Shown piece by piece: positions 4,509-7,527 of a DNA stretch of 7,527 nucleotides. Origin of the DNA: Sulfurospirillum sp. (GTDB taxonomy: Bacteria > Campylobacterota > Campylobacteria > Campylobacterales > QNZT01). The stretch is from assembly GCA_003978455.1 (NCBI GenBank), contig QNZT01000078.1:1-7527 (forward strand). Direction: 5' to 3'. The first letter of the stretch is position 1; each line of letters opens with the position of its first letter. Below the pieces are notes generated by a model, which did not search any database, was not told where the DNA came from, and saw only the letters and a list, made by a program, of their open reading frames with translations. A program made the translations under genes and the position numbers.

Positions 4509-5225
4509 ATGAAAACTGAAAAATATATATGGGTTGGCATATTGGCAGTTGTCGCGTTTATGAGCGGCTGCGGTGAGAAGAGTACGAAATATTTTGACGG
4601 GGAAGCGCTATTGAAAACGAAGTGCGCCCAGTGCCACAATTTGGACATGCCGCCAAAAACCTACAAAGATGAAAAAGCGCCGCCGATGATGGCGGTGGCG
4701 TTTCATATCAAAGACTTCATGAAGGTGGAAAATCCAAGTGATAAAAAACCGAAGTTTATCGAGTTTTTCAAAGAGTATGTGTTGCACCCGGATGCTAAAA
4801 AATCCTTTTGTGACAAAGAGAGTCTCGCATCATACGGTGTGATGCCCTCACAGGAAGGCAAAGTGACCGAAGAGGAGGTCGGGGCGATCGCGGAGTATGT
4901 CTATGACTACTATGATCAGGAAAAATTTCTGGCTCTGATGAAAGCGAAGGCACACTTCGATGCACTACCCAAAGGGGAGCAGATCGCCACGAAAAACGGC
5001 TGCCTGACCTGACATGGGAAGCGTACGAAGAAAGTGGCGCCGCCCTTCAGCGAGATCGCCAAAAGAGATTCCGAGGAGATCAAAAATGTGATTCTCAACG
5101 GAAGCAAAGGGCAATGGAAAGGGTTTGAACGTATGACGATGCCGGCATATCGGGGTAAGATCACTGACAGTGAGATTCAGACACTGATCGGCTGGATGCA
5201 GCACGGGATAAAGGATAGCAAATAG
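4509..5225 (+). CDS. Di-heme cytochrome c lipoprotein with in-frame TGA at a haem-binding cysteine
   Basis: One frame of 238 codons, broken only by TGA at codon 168 (5010-5012). ATG 4509 is chosen because MKTEKYIWVGILAVVAFMSGC is a lipoprotein signal with Cys21 as the lipid-bearing residue; an upstream ATG at 4461 would spoil it. Domain 1 (about 30-145) has haem motif C39-A-Q-C42-H43 and Met112 as likely sixth ligand. Domain 2 (about 150-238) is a classic small cytochrome c: KGEQIATKNGCLT, then TGA, then H169, followed by VAPPFSEIAKR, Met211 in MTMPAY and a terminal helix EIQTLIGWM. The TGA occupies exactly the second cysteine of C165-L-T-x-H. Read as a stop it yields a 167-residue mono-haem protein with a useless tail; read as selenocysteine it gives the full protein. 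A recent nonsense mutation or base error is the simplest rival. The protein would act as an electron carrier facing the periplasm. It lies 7 bases after the nifX-like gene and 12 before the MFS gene. Confidence 0.82.
5010..5012 (+). other. In-frame TGA at the second cysteine of haem motif 2
   Basis: The codons are TGC CTG ACC TGA CAT, so the motif reads C-L-T-TGA-H where the family has C-x-x-C-H. Seventy in-frame codons with intact cytochrome features follow without another stop. TGA ends the OmpA-like gene (1785) and the HTH gene (2725) at sensible places, and tryptophan is written TGG, so TGA is not globally reassigned here. Confidence 0.9.
5016..5045 (+). other. Hairpin just after the TGA, marginally SECIS-like
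   Basis: GGG (5016-5018) can pair with CCC (5043-5045). After an AA/CG internal loop, GCGTAC (5021-5026) pairs with GTGGCGC (5034-5040) with one bulged G and one G-U pair. The apical loop is GAAGAAA (5027-5033). Bacterial SECIS elements sit directly after the UGA, with a G in the first two loop bases, as here. However, the loop starts only 14 bases after the TGA, shorter than the roughly 16 or more usually required, and the stem is weak. Some pairing is expected in coding DNA by chance. Confidence 0.25.
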
Positions 5226-5237
5226 ATCAGGGTGCCG

Positions 5238-6452
5238 ATGTTTCGTATTGACGATCCGAAAAACAACTTTAAAAATATCATCCACGCCTTTTTTCTGGCG
5301 CTTGCGATCACGATAGCGGAACCTTCGACTATTTTGCCGCTGATGGTGCACCACTTCAGCGAGAGTGTGGTTGTCGTCGGTCTGTTTGCGTCACTGCTGC
5401 GGGGCGGGGCAATCATCGTCCAGCTCTATGCGGCGTTTCATGCACAGGCGTATCAGCGGGTATTGCCCTATCTTCGGCGTGTATTTTTCTTTCGCTTTTT
5501 GAGTTGGTTTATGATCGGTGTGAGTATCTGGCTGATTGGGGACAGCAACAAAGCACTGACACTTTTTCTGATAGGCGCGGGGCTCTTTCTCTTCTCTTTT
5601 TCGGCGGGTTTCGGTGCGATCTACTTCAAAGAACTACAGGCGAAACTCTTTTCCAAAACCTACCGCGGAAAGACGATGGCAAACCGGCAGGTAGCCGGAT
5701 CGGTCGCTTCGATCATCAGCGGCGGTATTACAGGGTATGTGCTGAGCAGTTTCGATGCACCGATGAACTACGCTTTTTTGTTTATGATCAGCAGTTTTCT
5801 GATGGCGATCGGTTTTGTTGTATTTGGAACGATCGAAGAGCCGCCGAAGATGAATGTCTCCGTCAAAGAAGCCCATTTTGGGATCTTTATCCAAAACGCT
5901 TTGCAGCTGTTGCGGAGTGATCGCAGACTGCAAAAGCAGATCATCGCTATCTTGCTGGGGTACAGCTATTTTCTGGCGATGCCGTTTGTCATCCTCAACG
6001 CCAACAGCAGCTTTCACCTGACCGGCTGGATGCTGGGTGGCTTTATCACCGTGCAGATGGCGGGGAGTATCATCGGAAGTACCTTTTTGTGGCGCAGGAT
6101 CGATGACTATGAAAAGATGCTCTCTTTGAGCATCCTCTTCATGATCGCCGCTTTCAGCGTAGCGCTGCTATGTGGCGGTGCATGGTGCTACGCGCTGGTC
6201 TTTCTGCTGTTCGGGATCGCGCTTGACGGTTTCAGCATCAGCGGGATGAATCTGGTCATCGAGATCGCGCCGGAGGAGAAACGCCCGATCTACACGGCGT
6301 TGCAGTCCAACATCACTTCACTGGGACTCTTCTTCCCGGTGATAGGCGGCGTCATACTCAAATACAGCGGCAGTTACGAAATCGTCTATCTGCTGACGAT
6401 TGTGCTGCTGGGTGTCGGGTTGTGGCTCAGTTTGCAGCTCAAAAAAGCTTAA
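5238..6452 (+). CDS. MFS transporter, substrate unknown
   Basis: The 404-residue product is a polytopic inner-membrane protein of normal MFS length, with about 11-12 hydrophobic segments in two halves joined by a charged central loop near residues 190-225 (TIEEPPKMNVSVKEAHFG and LLRSDRRLQKQ). The first half has a cytosolic loop with YRGKTMANRQVAGS after TM4. Late segments contain APEEKRPIYTALQSN, a loop type common in uncharacterised major facilitator proteins that resemble sugar or drug exporters. ATG 5238 is preferred to GTG 5232 because AGGG at 5229-5232 is well placed for it. It is the last gene of the operon with the NifX-like protein and the cytochrome lipoprotein, so export or uptake of a metal, haem-related or redox compound is conceivable, though nothing in the sequence names the substrate. 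Its stop overlaps that of the convergent glycosyltransferase. Confidence 0.82.
   Translation: MFRIDDPKNNFKNIIHAFFLALAITIAEPSTILPLMVHHFSESVVVVGLFASLLRGGAIIVQLYAAFHAQAYQRVLPYLRRVFFFRFLSWFMIGVSIWLIGDSNKALTLFLIGAGLFLFSFSAGFGAIYFKELQAKLFSKTYRGKTMANRQVAGSVASIISGGITGYVLSSFDAPMNYAFLFMISSFLMAIGFVVFGTIEEPPKMNVSVKEAHFGIFIQNALQLLRSDRRLQKQIIAILLGYSYFLAMPFVILNANSSFHLTGWMLGGFITVQMAGSIIGSTFLWRRIDDYEKMLSLSILFMIAAFSVALLCGGAWCYALVFLLFGIALDGFSISGMNLVIEIAPEEKRPIYTALQSNITSLGLFFPVIGGVILKYSGSYEIVYLLTIVLLGVGLWLSLQLKKA
6449..6452. other. Shared TTAA: overlapping stops of MFS and glycosyltransferase genes
   Basis: The MFS gene ends with TAA at 6450-6452 and the glycosyltransferase with TAA on the minus strand at 6451-6449, the same four-base arrangement as at 1918-1921. 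No terminator hairpin fits between them. Confidence 0.95.
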
Positions 6453-7527
6453 CCGAGGATCTTTTCGTAGCTTTTGATGATTTTGTCGATACCGAACTCT
6501 TTGGCTGTATCTCTCTGAATCGCTTCATGATCAAAAGGATAACCGCACGCTTTTTCAATCGCTCTTGCAAATGCTTCCGTATCGAAAGGTGTAACGAGAA
6601 AACCGTTTTTGTTTTCATGAACGATCTCCCCTGTACCGCCGGGGGCGTCAAATGCTACGACGGGTGTGCCAAGTGCATTGGCTTCGAGTACGACGTTGGG
6701 TAAACCCTCAAAACGGGAGCTGAGTACCAGCAGATCGGCTTGTTTCATGAAGGTGTAGGGGTTTTGGGCAAAGCCTGCGAGCGTGACACGTTTGTGGAGG
6801 CGGTATCGCGCTATGAGCTGTTGCAGTTTTTGTCGGTCTGTTCCCTCTCCGAGTATGGTGAGGTGGTATCGTTCATCCAGTTTTGAGATCGATTGCAGCA
6901 GCAGATCAAATCCTTTCTGGTAGCCGAGTTTTCCGACGGCGAGCAGGTTGCAGACACCCTGAGGAAGATCTGCTTTTGCGGCTTCACTCTGTTTCATGAC
7001 AGCCTCTGCATCGACGGGATTGTAGATGACGACCATCTTTTCGGGTGCGATACCGTAGTTTTGGATCAAGTCGTTTTTCATGAACTCCGCCTGTGTGACG
7101 ATCAGGTCGAAGTTTTGGTAAACGTGCCGGTAGAGCCAGTCGAAGAGGCGGGGGTATTTTTCGCGTCTGTTCCGGACGGAGACGGTGTTGGATTCTCTGG
7201 CGATAAATGTGACTTTTCTGGAGAGAAAAGGGCGCAGTATGGCGATGATGAGGTTGAGATGGGAGAGTGTCGTAAAGACGGTATCGGGTTTTTGGGTGTG
7301 TATGATTTTGATGATTTTCCAGAGTGCTTTTCGTGCCTGGGATGCCTGAAGGTCGATCACTTCGGTATTTTCCGGGATCTGGTCTATGTAGTGCCCCTCT
7401 TTTTTGAGCAGTACGAGTACCGGTTCAAAACGGGTGCGGTCGATGTGCTGAAGCAGTGTGAGGACAACCCGCTCCGCGCCGCCGCCGTTGAGCAGGGGCA
7501 GAAAGAAGAGGATGCGTTTTTTTCTAT
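6449..7527 (-). CDS. GT4-family glycosyltransferase, N-terminal end outside the window
   Basis: The frame stays open to the right edge, giving 358 residues in the window and probably missing only a few. The GTG at 7360-7358 lies inside the protein and is not the start. The N-terminal Rossmann domain opens with RKKRILFFLPLLNGGGAERV, where the GGGAERV loop is the usual acceptor/nucleotide region of GT4 enzymes. The C-terminal donor domain has GKLGYQKG (about 198-205), the ILGEGTDR strand, and FEGLPNVVLE, the E-x7-E motif (Glu273 and Glu281) that binds the nucleotide sugar, followed by GTPVVAFDAPGG. It is a retaining, GT-B fold, membrane-associated cytosolic enzyme that adds a sugar from an NDP donor, typically in lipopolysaccharide, capsule or glycoprotein synthesis. 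Donor and acceptor cannot be told. It is convergent with the MFS gene, and its operon partners lie to the right of the window. Confidence 0.92.
   Translation of the reverse strand, partial: RKKRILFFLPLLNGGGAERVVLTLLQHIDRTRFEPVLVLLKKEGHYIDQIPENTEVIDLQASQARKALWKIIKIIHTQKPDTVFTTLSHLNLIIAILRPFLSRKVTFIARESNTVSVRNRREKYPRLFDWLYRHVYQNFDLIVTQAEFMKNDLIQNYGIAPEKMVVIYNPVDAEAVMKQSEAAKADLPQGVCNLLAVGKLGYQKGFDLLLQSISKLDERYHLTILGEGTDRQKLQQLIARYRLHKRVTLAGFAQNPYTFMKQADLLVLSSRFEGLPNVVLEANALGTPVVAFDAPGGTGEIVHENKNGFLVTPFDTEAFARAIEKACGYPFDHEAIQRDTAKEFGIDKIIKSYEKILG

Noticed and set aside
5034..5225. Separate 63-residue gene starting at GTG 5034
   Set aside because: It lies in the same frame as the cytochrome gene and is the C-terminal part of its second haem domain, without its own haem motif or ribosome site.
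4509..5225. Frameshift explanation for the broken cytochrome
   Set aside because: Both halves are in exactly the same frame; only one codon, TGA at 5010, separates them.

Overview
The window has two unlike parts. From about base 850 to the right edge it is dense bacterial coding DNA with short or no gaps, good Shine-Dalgarno sites and overlapping genes. The protein styles (an OmpA/MotB-like coiled-coil protein, YehS, a small cytochrome c lipoprotein, a NifX-like protein) remind me most of a sulfur- or hydrogen-oxidising Campylobacterota such as the Sulfurovum/Sulfurimonas group. That is recognition from memory, not a search. Bases 1 to about 850 look foreign to this: a decaying 48-bp tandem repeat array, then about 260 bases with no recognisable gene, running straight into an OmpA-family gene that lacks its N-terminal part. 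An assembly chimera (for example with host or other eukaryotic DNA) or a true rearrangement breakpoint would both explain it.

Layout: (1) 1-590, repeat array with perfect units at the left edge and degenerate ones to the right. One minus-strand frame stays open as a 16-residue repeat, and an inverted segment creates long palindromes. (2) 591-860, no supported gene. (3) 861-1921 (+), 5'-truncated OmpA-like gene and a 43-codon small gene. (4) 1918-2385 (-), yehS-like DUF1456 gene. (5) 2449-4058 (+), small helix-turn-helix/coiled-coil gene overlapping by 19 bases a glutamate/aspartate-type sodium symporter. (6) 4059-6452 (+), a candidate Fur box followed by a compact three-gene operon: NifX-like protein, di-heme cytochrome c lipoprotein, MFS transporter. 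(7) 6449-7527 (-), a nearly complete GT4 glycosyltransferase running off the right edge.

The most striking point is in the cytochrome gene. One reading frame from 4509 to 5225 encodes two cytochrome c domains, interrupted only by a TGA that sits exactly at the second cysteine of the second haem motif (C-L-T-TGA-H). TGA is a normal stop elsewhere in the window, so global reassignment is unlikely. The options are selenocysteine in a haem-binding motif, a fresh nonsense mutation, or a base error. A marginal SECIS-like hairpin follows the TGA. Together with the Fur-like site and the metal-cluster-type NifX-like domain, the operon suggests an iron- or haem-linked envelope function, but its substrate cannot be told from sequence.
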